From: Petrimonas sp. IBARAKI
Lineage (GTDB): Bacteria; Bacteroidota; Bacteroidia; Bacteroidales; Dysgonomonadaceae
Length of the DNA stretch: 64,000 nt
Assembly: GCA_002356435.2 (NCBI GenBank)
Contig: AP018040.2
Span: 2,108,001 to 2,172,000 of the forward strand
Reading direction: 5' to 3'
Below are positions 1-7,943 of the stretch, piece after piece; the first letter of the stretch is position 1, and the number at the start of each line of letters is the position of its first letter. Position numbers and translations under genes: made by a program. A model generated the notes under the pieces. The model saw nothing but the letters and a program-made list of their open reading frames with translations. It searched no databases and had not been told where the DNA came from.

Positions 1-402
1 TATTATATGCAGGGGCTAAACACCACTCCCGTACACGGACACGCAGCACTTTTCGGTGTGTACGGCATGTTGGGAATAGGGTTGATGCTGTTTGTGCTCC
101 GCAGCATGTACCGCAAACAAAAATGGAACGACAAACTTATTAAATTCACGTTCTGGACACTGAACGCCGGCTTGCTTTTAATGGTGGTCGTCAGCTTACT
201 GCCCGTTGGATTAATGCAAACGTTTGCCAGTGTAAACCACGGAATGTGGTATGCACGTTCGGCTGAATTTATGCAACAACCGGTGGTAAATGTATTCAAA
301 TGGTCGAGGATCATCGGAGACACCGTGTTCGGCATAGGAACCCTTACGCTCTTCCTGTTTGTTTATCAATTAACCCTGAAAAAAAATAAATCAACAAATT
401 AG
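1..402 (+). CDS. norB: Nitric oxide reductase large subunit, C-terminal part (partial at window edge)
   Basis: This is the last 133 codons of a quinol-type nitric oxide reductase catalytic subunit, which reduces NO to N2O in the inner membrane. The reading frame is open from base 1, so the gene starts outside the window. The fragment begins inside the core haem-copper oxidase fold with an HGH motif followed by FGVYGMLG, consistent with haem-ligand histidines in this superfamily. Three hydrophobic helices follow, with the LLPVGLMQTFASVNHGMWYAR stretch (split here as LLPVGLMQTF and ASVNHGMWYAR) typical of qNOR enzymes. A terminator-like hairpin and then the NO-damage repair gene ric lie downstream, which supports a nitrosative-stress role. 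Family call is firm; quinol versus cytochrome c donor cannot be decided from the tail. Confidence 0.88.
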   Translation, partial: YYMQGLNTTPVHGHAALFGVYGMLGIGLMLFVLRSMYRKQKWNDKLIKFTFWTLNAGLLLMVVVSLLPVGLMQTFASVNHGMWYARSAEFMQQPVVNVFKWSRIIGDTVFGIGTLTLFLFVYQLTLKKNKSTN

Positions 403-415
403 TCCATTCATTCAC

Positions 416-457
416 GGATTGCACGTCCGGTTGTTTAACGGATGTGCAATCCTTTAT
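416..457 (+). terminator. Strong hairpin between norB and ric (terminator or attenuator)
   Basis: Bases 416-429 pair with 439-452 (14 positions, one of them a G-T wobble) around a nine-base loop, followed by TTTATATA. The stem is strong enough for an intrinsic terminator, although the T-run is short. It sits 14 bases after the norB stop and about 16 before ric, so it either ends norB transcription or attenuates readthrough into ric. Confidence 0.65.
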
Positions 458-472
458 ATAAAATAAAAAAAC

Positions 473-1207
473 ATGCTCATCAATTCAGAAAGTATTATTG
501 GAAAAATTGTAGCTGAAAACTACAAAACGGCAGCTGTCTTCAAATCATACAACATCGATTTCTGTTGCAACGGAAACCGTAGCATTGCGGCTGCCAGTAA
601 AGAAAAGAACATCGACGAAAAAGTAATTCTGAAAGAGTTATCGGAAGTACTGAACAAGAAAGAAGATTCGGACATTGATTTTAAATCGTGGTCGATTGAC
701 CTGCTCGCCGATTATATCGAGAAGAAACATCACAGGTATGTGTTTGCAAAAATTCCTGAAATAACGGCCTACCTGGCAAAGATTACGGATGTTCACGGTA
801 ATATACATCCCGAACTACATGAAATAAACGAGTTGTTTTCTCAATCTGCAGAAGCGTTATCGGCACACATGAAAAAAGAAGAAAACATTTTGTTCCCTTT
901 AATCCGGGAAATGGTGGATAAAAGAACAACGGGCGAAAAATTTAAAAGGCCTCCTTTCGGAAGCATTGAAAACCCAATTAAAACGATGCATGCAGAGCAC
1001 GACAATGAAGGCGTTCGTTTCAGAAGAATCAGTGAACTGAGCAGGAACTACGAAACACCTCAAGACGGCTGCAATACCTACAGGGTAACCCTGAATTTGC
1101 TCAAAGAATTCGAAGATGACCTCCACAGGCACATCCACCTGGAAAACAATATTCTGTTCCCTGCTGCGATAGAGTTTGAACGCGTTATTTTCTCCACTCA
1201 CACGTAA
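473..1207 (+). CDS. ric: Iron-sulfur cluster repair di-iron protein (Ric/YtfE/ScdA)
   Basis: A 244-residue cytosolic di-iron protein that repairs Fe-S clusters damaged by nitric oxide or oxidative stress. The N-terminal ScdA domain (about residues 1-60) has the hallmark DFCCNG, with cysteines 31 and 32. The rest is a hemerythrin-like helical bundle with the expected metal ligands in KKHHRY, HMKKEEN, HAEHDNEG and HRHIHLENN. Length is slightly above the 220 of E. coli YtfE. It follows a nitric oxide reductase on the same strand, which fits an NO detoxification and repair pair. No TAnnTTTG promoter is seen in the 70-base gap, so expression may depend on readthrough past the hairpin. Confidence 0.93.
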   Translation: MLINSESIIGKIVAENYKTAAVFKSYNIDFCCNGNRSIAAASKEKNIDEKVILKELSEVLNKKEDSDIDFKSWSIDLLADYIEKKHHRYVFAKIPEITAYLAKITDVHGNIHPELHEINELFSQSAEALSAHMKKEENILFPLIREMVDKRTTGEKFKRPPFGSIENPIKTMHAEHDNEGVRFRRISELSRNYETPQDGCNTYRVTLNLLKEFEDDLHRHIHLENNILFPAAIEFERVIFSTHT

Positions 1208-1224
1208 AATTCGATTACTGTTTT

Positions 1225-1232
1225 TATCTTTG
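1225..1232 (+). promoter_or_regulatory. Bacteroidota -7 element of thiamine pyrophosphokinase gene
   Basis: TATCTTTG matches TAnnTTTG exactly and lies 18 bases before the ATG at 1251. No clear -33 TTG is visible. It supports choosing ATG 1251 over a longer reading frame that would overlap ric. Confidence 0.6.
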
Positions 1233-1250
1233 TATCAAAGAACCCGTAAA

Positions 1251-1937
1251 ATGAGATCAGGAAACAAAGATGACGGCTCAAAAGCAGTAATTGTTGCAAA
1301 CGGAAGGTATCCCCATCACCCTGTGCCGCTATCGGTAATAAAGAACGCACCCTACATCGTTTGCTGCGATGGGGCGGCTAACCATTTTATCGAAGCCGGC
1401 GGATATCCCGATGCTATTGTGGGCGACTGCGACTCCATCTCCGAGGAGAACAGGGTCCGCTTCGCGGATAAATTATTTCCCGACAAAGAACAGGAGACCA
1501 ACGACCTGACCAAATCGGTTCTGTTTTGTGTGGAGAACGGAAGGAGAAACATCATTATTGTGGGCGGAACCGGGATACGTGAGGACCACAGCATCGGAAA
1601 CATCTCGCTTCTTACAGATTATGAGGCGATGGCAAACGTGAAGATGGTTACCAACTACGGTATTTTTACACCCATCAGCTCAAAAACCACTTTCAATAGT
1701 TTTGCGGGTGAAAAAGTCTCCCTGTTTTCCATCGGACAAAAACCTATTACCACCGACGGGTTGAAATATCCCTTAGAAAACAGGATTCTCACCAACTGGT
1801 GGCAAGGCACGCTGAATGAATCACTGGGCGATAGGTTTACGGTGGATACTTGTGGGAGAGTGCTTGTTTTTCAGGTGTTTGATAGCGAAAAGGATCAAGA
1901 CAACTCACGAAGCACATCCAGTGATTTGATCGGTTGA
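1251..1937 (+). CDS. Thiamine pyrophosphokinase
   Basis: Transfers pyrophosphate from ATP to thiamine to make thiamine diphosphate, the cofactor needed by the 2-oxoacid dehydrogenase encoded at 46940-49002. The 228-residue protein has the family landmarks CCDGAAN, VGDCDSI and QETNDLTK, followed by GGTGIREDHSIGN. The ATG at 1251 is chosen because it follows a -7 element and avoids overlap with ric. The C-terminus carries an acidic, serine-rich tail of about 18 residues after LVFQVF that is not typical of the family. That tail is encoded by DNA that is also the 3' end of recO on the other strand, so it probably arose by loss of an earlier stop. Confidence 0.9.
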   Translation: MRSGNKDDGSKAVIVANGRYPHHPVPLSVIKNAPYIVCCDGAANHFIEAGGYPDAIVGDCDSISEENRVRFADKLFPDKEQETNDLTKSVLFCVENGRRNIIIVGGTGIREDHSIGNISLLTDYEAMANVKMVTNYGIFTPISSKTTFNSFAGEKVSLFSIGQKPITTDGLKYPLENRILTNWWQGTLNESLGDRFTVDTCGRVLVFQVFDSEKDQDNSRSTSSDLIG

Positions 1938-2617
1938 AAATCGTACAAATGCAGCCGGTAATAAGTCAACATCCGGTCGATGATCAGGTTCCTGTCGTTC
2001 CGCGACAGAATGAACAGATGCATGTTCGAGAAATTTATCCGTGACAATCGATTAAGAAAAGCGCTTTCCCGCTCACGCAAGTAATAGGCGTGATCCGGAG
2101 TCCGGCAGGTAAACTCCCCGTTCAGCATGTCGAAGCAACATCCCCGGGTATAATTTTCAAGATTGGGATAAACCCCCAGAAACCGGGTAAGGCCAAAGAC
2201 AAAAGTCAGATGAAAATTGGCCAATCCTGTTTTTGTCTCTTCCAGCACCTCGACAGCCTGTTTCAAGTAATCGAAAAGCAATTCGTTGTTGTCGGTTTCC
2301 CGCAGCACTTTCGATAAAAATTCCGAGAGAAAAAAAGTCAGTGAAACTTTGGTTAAATTTACACCAATATCGTAGAGTAACGTCTGACGGTCGGCTTCTT
2401 TCAAGCGCTGGATTTCACGAAGTGGAAGATGTTCCACTTCCAGATTCAATATGGAAAGCGGGGAAAACAACGCAGGGTTGATTTTTGAACGTCTGCCACG
2501 TATTTTGGGAAGCAAGTATGAGACACGTCCAAAATCGCGCGTAAACACATGCGAGATGGAGTACTTATCGTTGTATCCGGCATTGCTCAGAACAATGCCC
2601 TCTGTCTTGTAGTGCAT
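1895..2617 (-). CDS. recO: DNA repair protein RecO
   Basis: A 240-residue RecO protein, which with RecR helps load RecA on single-stranded DNA in RecF-pathway repair. The N-terminal OB-fold region carries the family pattern KTEGIVLSNAGYNDKYSISHVFT and GRVSYLLPK (shown as short parts: KTEGIVLSNAGYNDK, GRVSYLLPK). The C-terminal helical part contains GVYPNLENY. In the Bacteroidota version the C-terminal zinc cysteines are reduced; only GCCFDM and FTC are visible here. The gene converges on the thiamine pyrophosphokinase gene and overlaps it by 43 bases. It follows rplS on the same strand beyond a terminator. Confidence 0.9.
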   Translation of the reverse strand: MHYKTEGIVLSNAGYNDKYSISHVFTRDFGRVSYLLPKIRGRRSKINPALFSPLSILNLEVEHLPLREIQRLKEADRQTLLYDIGVNLTKVSLTFFLSEFLSKVLRETDNNELLFDYLKQAVEVLEETKTGLANFHLTFVFGLTRFLGVYPNLENYTRGCCFDMLNGEFTCRTPDHAYYLRERESAFLNRLSRINFSNMHLFILSRNDRNLIIDRMLTYYRLHLYDFQPIKSLDVLRELS

Positions 2618-2637
2618 TTGCTGATGGATGATGGATG

Positions 2638-2665
2638 AAAAAACGCCCCGATAAAAGTCGGAGCG
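2638..2665 (-). terminator. Intrinsic terminator of rplS
   Basis: On the minus strand an eight-pair stem (CGCTCCGA with TCGGGGCG, one G-T pair) with a six-base loop is followed by six T. It lies 25 bases after the rplS stop, so recO, which starts just beyond it, needs readthrough or its own promoter. Confidence 0.8.
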
Positions 2666-2689
2666 TCCGGGTGTTTGTTTTCAAATCTT

Positions 2690-3040
2690 TTAAAACGTTT
2701 TCTTTTTGATGCGGGCTGCTTTTCCGCGTAACTGACGGAGGTAATACAGTTTGGTTCTCCTGACCTTACCTTCGCTGTTCACTGTTATGCTGTCGATGAA
2801 CGGAGAATTTATCGGGAAGATACGTTCAACACCGATATTGTCCGACATCTTACGAACCGTAAAGCGTTTGTTGTCGCCGTCACCCGATATACGGATCACC
2901 ACGCCGCGATATTGCTGAATACGCTCCTTATTCCCTTCCACAATACGGTAAGCAACCGTTATGGTGTCGCCACTCTTAAACTTGGGCAATTCTTTCTTTC
3001 CCGAAGCGAAAGACTCTTCTGCAATTTTAATTAAATCCAT
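2690..3040 (-). CDS. rplS: 50S ribosomal protein L19
   Basis: A 116-residue ribosomal protein located at the 30S-50S interface. The sequence shows the L19 landmarks FKSGDTITVAYRIVEG, IQQYRGVVIRI and the basic end YYLRQLRGKAARIKKK. Length is normal for the family. It has its own promoter at 3127-3156 and its own terminator, so it is probably monocistronic, and expression should follow growth rate. Confidence 0.96.
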   Translation of the reverse strand: MDLIKIAEESFASGKKELPKFKSGDTITVAYRIVEGNKERIQQYRGVVIRISGDGDNKRFTVRKMSDNIGVERIFPINSPFIDSITVNSEGKVRRTKLYYLRQLRGKAARIKKKTF

Positions 3041-3126
3041 TGTTTATAAAAGCTTTATGTTAATATTTAACTCTACAGGACGCAATATAACGACAACACA
3101 TCGACAGAGATTGCGCAAAGCGGTTG

Positions 3127-3156
3127 CAAAGGTAGCAATAATTATTTAAATCACAA
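3127..3156 (-). promoter_or_regulatory. Promoter of rplS
   Basis: Read on the minus strand this is TTG, 19 bases, then TACCTTTG, a good match to the Bacteroidota sigma-ABfr pattern. It predicts a leader of about 80 bases before the rplS start; I saw no obvious L19-binding hairpin in it. Confidence 0.7.
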
Positions 3157-3196
3157 TACTGTGATTCCTTTTATTCGTAAAAATAGGTTACACACG

Positions 3197-3227
3197 TTGT
3201 TAAACTGACAAAAATAGTGTATTTTTG
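3197..3227 (+). promoter_or_regulatory. Promoter of the split 5'-nucleotidase operon
   Basis: TTG at 3197 is followed after 20 bases by TATTTTTG at 3220-3227, matching the -33/-7 pattern. The start codon at 3262 lies 34 bases further on. Confidence 0.68.
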
Positions 3228-3261
3228 ACAAAATAAACATCAAACAAACCCATCATTAAGA

Positions 3262-4017
3262 ATGAATAGACAACTGATCATTCTCGTACTTGCTGCTATC
3301 CTGCTGATTTCTTGTAAGTCGTACCAGTACCGGATAAGCAGCATGAACGGCACCGTCGTTGAAATGAACAGCCGTTTCGATGCGAATCCGAATAAAAAAA
3401 TGGAAGCCCTGGTACGCAACTACAAAACCGAGCTCGATCGTGAGATGAATGAAGTGATCGGCACTTCTGCACAGCTGCTGGATTATGGCCGTCCCGAAAG
3501 TTTACTCACCAATTTCACTTCCGATGTGATGAAAATCTACGGCGATGAACATATTTCCGGCGGTGCCGACGTAGCTATCATGAACGTTAACGGACATCGT
3601 GCCAATATGCCGAAGGGTAAAATAACGGTTGGAAACCTGTATGAGATTTACTCTTTCGACAACGCCATAACCTTTCTCGAGCTGAAAGGAACCGATTTGA
3701 AGAAGATTTTCGATTCCTACGCCTGGATTGGTGGAGCGGGAATCTCTTCCAACGTAAGGCTGGCGATCAAGGACCGGAAAGTTCAATCGGTTACTGTAGA
3801 CGGAAAACCCATTGACGAGAACAAAGTTTACACGGTTTCCACACTCGACTATCTTGCCGACGGCAATAACGACATGGATGCCTTGCGCAACGCACTAAAG
3901 ACCACAAACACGGGTATCACGCTCCGCGATGTGATGATCGACTATGTGAAGGAACAAACCCGCCAGGGGAATGAGATTACCTCTCTTCTCGATGGAAGGA
4001 TCACCGTTATTGAATAA
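3262..4017 (+). CDS. Lipoprotein with 5'-nucleotidase C-terminal (substrate-binding) domain
   Basis: A 251-residue predicted lipoprotein: hydrophobic leader ending in the lipobox LLISC at residues 14-18. The mature part matches the C-terminal domain of UshA-type 5'-nucleotidases, which binds the nucleotide base. Visible markers are GGADVAIMN, GKITVGNLYEIYSFDN, ILDSYAWIGG-like FDSYAWIGGAG and YTVSTLDYLADGNNDM. It has no metal-binding phosphatase domain; that is encoded by the next gene, 13 bases downstream. The two products together make up one complete periplasmic or surface nucleotidase, but in reversed order relative to the usual single-chain enzyme. Confidence 0.87.
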   Translation: MNRQLIILVLAAILLISCKSYQYRISSMNGTVVEMNSRFDANPNKKMEALVRNYKTELDREMNEVIGTSAQLLDYGRPESLLTNFTSDVMKIYGDEHISGGADVAIMNVNGHRANMPKGKITVGNLYEIYSFDNAITFLELKGTDLKKIFDSYAWIGGAGISSNVRLAIKDRKVQSVTVDGKPIDENKVYTVSTLDYLADGNNDMDALRNALKTTNTGITLRDVMIDYVKEQTRQGNEITSLLDGRITVIE

Positions 4018-4030
4018 CCCTCAACACCTT

Positions 4031-4861
4031 ATGAACAAAAAATATTTTTTCCTTCTCATCCTCACTGTTTTTATGTGCGGAACCGTTGCCTTCGGGCAAA
4101 AGAGCATTGTCATTCTTCATACAAACGATACACACAGCCGCATCGAGCCTATTCCTGAATCTGACCGCATTGCCGGGAACAAGGGAGGAGTTGCCCGCAG
4201 GATGAACTACATCGAACAGGTACGAAAAGAAAATAAAAATGTTTTACTCTTCGATGCCGGGGATTTTTTGCAGGGGACACCCTACTTTAACCTTTTCAAA
4301 GGTGAGGTGGAGACAGAAGCCATGAATATGATGCGTTACGATGCCGTTACGCTTGGAAATCATGAATTTGACTACGGACTGGAAGCATTGGAAAAAGTTG
4401 TACGCCGGGCAAAATTCCCCATCATCAGCAGTAATTACGATTTTTCCGGCACACCGCTGAACAATTTGATCAAACCGTACCTTATATTTAAAAAAGACGG
4501 GGTGAAAATTGGTGTGATCGCTATCAATATTCAGCCCAAGGGACTGATTGCTTCGGGTAATTACGACGGAATGAAATTCCTTCAACCGGAACGGGTGGCA
4601 AACGAACTGGCTTTAAAGCTGAAGACAACAGACCGGTGCGATATGGTTATCTGCCTGTCGCACTTGGGTTACACAGCCGATAAGCGATTGGTGGAACAAA
4701 CTAGAAACATTGATATTATTATCGGCGGCCACAGCCACACCAATATGAAAACTCCGGATATGTTGAAAAATATCGACAACAAAGATGTTATGGTTTTTCA
4801 AACAGCAGGAAGAGGAATCTATGTCGGAAGAATTGATGTAGAACTCGAGAAAGTGAAGTAA
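4031..4861 (+). CDS. Secreted metallophosphatase, 5'-nucleotidase N-terminal domain
   Basis: A 276-residue exported calcineurin-like phosphatase. The ATG at 4031 is preferred because it gives a normal signal peptide (MNKKYFFLLIL, ending near VAFGQ), whereas an upstream ATG would add 20 residues overlapping the previous gene. The dinuclear metal motifs of the family are all present in order: ILHTNDTHS, FDAGDFLQG, LGNHEFDYG and IIGGHSHT. It lacks the C-terminal base-binding domain, which is supplied by the gene just upstream. Likely role: release of phosphate and nucleosides from extracytoplasmic nucleotides. Confidence 0.9.
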   Translation: MNKKYFFLLILTVFMCGTVAFGQKSIVILHTNDTHSRIEPIPESDRIAGNKGGVARRMNYIEQVRKENKNVLLFDAGDFLQGTPYFNLFKGEVETEAMNMMRYDAVTLGNHEFDYGLEALEKVVRRAKFPIISSNYDFSGTPLNNLIKPYLIFKKDGVKIGVIAINIQPKGLIASGNYDGMKFLQPERVANELALKLKTTDRCDMVICLSHLGYTADKRLVEQTRNIDIIIGGHSHTNMKTPDMLKNIDNKDVMVFQTAGRGIYVGRIDVELEKVK

Positions 4862-4924
4862 TAAGTTGAGGACAGATTGCCGCTCCGAACCTTAATGTCT
4901 GAAGTTGATACAAATAAACCGATC

Positions 4925-7885
4925 ATGTTCAAAAAAAGAGATATCCTGTTTTTTACATTTTATTTATTCACCGCAGTACTTACCGCTCAAACCGAAACCA
5001 ATCTCTATCGGCAGGCCGACAAAACAGAATTGAACCCATGGGTGGATTCCGTATACAACAGCCTGAGCCTGGACGAAAAGATCGGCCAGCTTTTTATGCC
5101 TGTCGTGGAATCGAAGAGCAGCTGGAAAACAAAAATTGCGGGTTATATAAACAACCAGAAAATCGGGGGGGTATTGTTTTCGAAAGGTACGCTGGCCATG
5201 CAGGCCGAAATGACCAACTACCTCCAAAGCATAGCCAAAACACCGCTTTTTGTGGCGCTGGACGGTGAGTGGGGACTCTCCATGCGCCTGAGGGATGCAC
5301 CTCGTTTTCCGCGAAACCTGATCACCGGTGCTATTCACGATGAAGAAACGCTGAAGCAGTATGGAAAAGAGGTTGCCCGGCAATGTCGTGAAATGGGTAT
5401 CCACATTAACTTTGCCCCGTCCATCGATGTGCATAGCAATCCCGACAACCCGGTCATAGGTTCACGGTCCTTCGGCGAACTTCCCGCCAACGTAGCCCGA
5501 CAAGGTATCGCCTTTGCCAGGGGAATGGAAGAAAACGGTGTGATGGCGGTTGCCAAACACTTTCCCGGTCACGGCGACACATCGGAAGATTCGCACCGGA
5601 CCTTGCCGACCATAAGCCACGATTTAGCCCGGCTAGACTCGGTGGAATTACATCCTTTCCAGCAATACGTCAATGCAGGACTGTCGGGGATGATGCTCGG
5701 GCATCTGAACGTTCCCGTACTGAACACAAATGGATTACCGGCATCATTATCGATAAACGTGGGGCAGAAACTGCTGAAGGACCGGATGGGTTTTACCGGG
5801 CTTACTTTTACCGACGGGATGGCGATGAAAGGGGTTTCCAATCAACCCGATATGAGCGTAAAAGCACTGCTGGCCGGAAACGATGTGATTCTGGGGGTAA
5901 TCAATCAGGAGAAGGAATTTCAACAGGTGAAACAGGCGGTTGAAAAAGGAGTTATTTCCCCGGCTCTGCTCGAAGAAAAAGTAAGAAAAATACTGACATA
6001 CAAATACATACTCGGTGTTCATCACGTTAAACCGATAGACATCCGTACGTTAAACCGCAACATACACGCTCCGGAAAGTGAGTGGACACAACGAAAAATC
6101 TATGACAAGGCCATTACACTGGTTAAAAACAACGATTCTATCCTGCCGGTAAGGGCATTGGATAAAAACCGGATTGCCGCCGTGGCGATTGGCACCCCGG
6201 AGCAAAACACCTTTCAGAAATGGTTGAAAAAATATGCCGGGGTTAACACTTTTCAAGTAATTACTGTCGATAGCATAGCGCCATTATCCGACAAACTGAA
6301 AGAGTTCGATATCGTTCTGATCTCTGTGCACTCCGTTCCTGCAGGCGGCTCGACCGCGCTTCAACAAATGATAAAAAACGCTGCAAAATCGGTTCTGGTA
6401 TTGTTCGATTCACCGTACACACTCGATAATTTAAAACCGGCTACTGACCTTGCATCCTCAGTCGTAGTGGCTTACGACAACACCGATTTTGCCCAGATGA
6501 GTGCAGCACAAGCCGTTTTCGGAGGCATTGGCTTCTCGGGGAAACTGCCTGTTTCAGCAGGAGGATTTGAAGTTAACAGTGGTATCGGCACCCAAAAGAC
6601 ACGTCTCTCCTACTCGCTTCCCGAAGAAGTCGGAATGTTGTCCGAAAGCCTGCAGGATGTGGAAAAAATCGCGCTCGAAGGCATCCGCCAGCGGGCCTAT
6701 CCCGGATGTTACGTAATGGTGGTAAAAGACGGGACAGTTATTTACAACAAAGGATTCGGCAATATGGAATACTCTTCCGGGGCAAAAGTTGACGCCGAAA
6801 CCGTTTATGACCTGGCCTCGATAACCAAGGCAGCAGCCACTGTTCCGGCGATCATGAAGATGTACGATGAGAAAAAGATCCGGCTGCAAGACAATATCGG
6901 GAAATTTGTACCCGAAACTCGGGGAACCAACAAAGCAAACCTAACCATCCGTGACGCACTTTTTCACGAAACGGGAATTGTTTCTTTTATTCCTTATTAC
7001 ACAACGGCCATAGATCCGAACAGTTTTAACGGACCGCTGTTCGGAAGAAAGTCGACACTCCACCACGTCCGTTATGCCGGTGCGTGGGGCCGGACCGACT
7101 ACGCGTTTATCCCGTCGTTCATCTCGGATAAACCTTCCGGGACCTTTCACTTACCTGTGGCCAGGGATCTGTATGCGAGCAACAAAATGCACCAGGCCTT
7201 GCTGAAAGAGGTGATCGCCACCGAACTTCGCTCAAAGACCTATCGGTATAGCTGTCTGAATTTTATGTTGCTGAAAGAAGCCATTGAGCACATTTCCAAA
7301 ACCGATCTGGACAACTTCGTAAAAGACAACTTCTACAAAAAACTGGGTGCGGAAACACTGACATTCCGTCCGTTAGACCACATGCCGGTGGACAACATTG
7401 CTCCCACCGAGAATGATCCTTTTTTTCGAAAACAGCAATTAAGGGGGTATGTCCACGACGAAGGAGCAGCCTTGTTTGGCGGGATCTCGGGTAATGCCGG
7501 ATTATTCTCCAACGCCAACGACCTGGCAAAACTCTCCCAAATGTGGCTGAACGGAGGAGAATACGGTGGGGAAAGATTTTTAAGCGAAGAGACCGTAAAC
7601 CTGTTTACTAAAACAAAAAGTAGCAACAGCCGACGAGGATTGGGATTCGACAAACCTGACCCTCGGAACAACAATGCAAGCCCTACCAGTCCGCTTACCC
7701 CTGTCTCCGTTTATGGCCACACGGGTTTTACCGGAACCAGTTTCTGGGTGGATCCCGACAACAAGATGATTTACATCTTTTTGTCGAACCGGGTTTTTCC
7801 CGAGCGTTCTCCCAATCGATTATCGACGTTGAAAATCAGGGAACGCATCCAGGATGAACTCTATAAGGCACTGAACAAGGAGTAA
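4925..7885 (+). CDS. GH3 beta-N-acetylhexosaminidase fused to a beta-lactamase-like serine hydrolase
   Basis: A 986-residue exported two-enzyme protein. After a signal peptide (cleavage near LTAQ) comes a glycoside hydrolase 3 domain with the NagZ-type catalytic loop KHFPGHGDTSEDSH (about residues 209-225) and the likely nucleophile in FTDGMAMKG (about 296). A GH3 C-terminal domain follows. From about residue 580 there is a penicillin-binding-protein/class C beta-lactamase-like domain with the nucleophile motif SITK (about 631), a tyrosine in YSCLNF and a late HTG motif (about 932). The combination suggests joint removal of GlcNAc and peptide or ester groups from peptidoglycan fragments. Such fusions are known in Bacteroidota. 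ATG 4925 is chosen for the signal peptide. Confidence 0.9.
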   Translation: MFKKRDILFFTFYLFTAVLTAQTETNLYRQADKTELNPWVDSVYNSLSLDEKIGQLFMPVVESKSSWKTKIAGYINNQKIGGVLFSKGTLAMQAEMTNYLQSIAKTPLFVALDGEWGLSMRLRDAPRFPRNLITGAIHDEETLKQYGKEVARQCREMGIHINFAPSIDVHSNPDNPVIGSRSFGELPANVARQGIAFARGMEENGVMAVAKHFPGHGDTSEDSHRTLPTISHDLARLDSVELHPFQQYVNAGLSGMMLGHLNVPVLNTNGLPASLSINVGQKLLKDRMGFTGLTFTDGMAMKGVSNQPDMSVKALLAGNDVILGVINQEKEFQQVKQAVEKGVISPALLEEKVRKILTYKYILGVHHVKPIDIRTLNRNIHAPESEWTQRKIYDKAITLVKNNDSILPVRALDKNRIAAVAIGTPEQNTFQKWLKKYAGVNTFQVITVDSIAPLSDKLKEFDIVLISVHSVPAGGSTALQQMIKNAAKSVLVLFDSPYTLDNLKPATDLASSVVVAYDNTDFAQMSAAQAVFGGIGFSGKLPVSAGGFEVNSGIGTQKTRLSYSLPEEVGMLSESLQDVEKIALEGIRQRAYPGCYVMVVKDGTVIYNKGFGNMEYSSGAKVDAETVYDLASITKAAATVPAIMKMYDEKKIRLQDNIGKFVPETRGTNKANLTIRDALFHETGIVSFIPYYTTAIDPNSFNGPLFGRKSTLHHVRYAGAWGRTDYAFIPSFISDKPSGTFHLPVARDLYASNKMHQALLKEVIATELRSKTYRYSCLNFMLLKEAIEHISKTDLDNFVKDNFYKKLGAETLTFRPLDHMPVDNIAPTENDPFFRKQQLRGYVHDEGAALFGGISGNAGLFSNANDLAKLSQMWLNGGEYGGERFLSEETVNLFTKTKSSNSRRGLGFDKPDPRNNNASPTSPLTPVSVYGHTGFTGTSFWVDPDNKMIYIFLSNRVFPERSPNRLSTLKIRERIQDELYKALNKE

Positions 7886-7943
7886 TAATGCATAATTTAA
7901 GAACAAGGAGCACATTAATACATTGGCACACCAACATATAGAA

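Noticed and set aside
3041-3126. Autoregulatory L19 leader in front of rplS
   Set aside because: The predicted leader is only about 80 bases and I could not fold a convincing conserved hairpin by eye; a covariance search would be needed.
7888-7941. Short leader peptide before aroB
   Set aside because: An 17-codon frame exists, but with no regulatory codon run or attenuator hairpin; likely chance.
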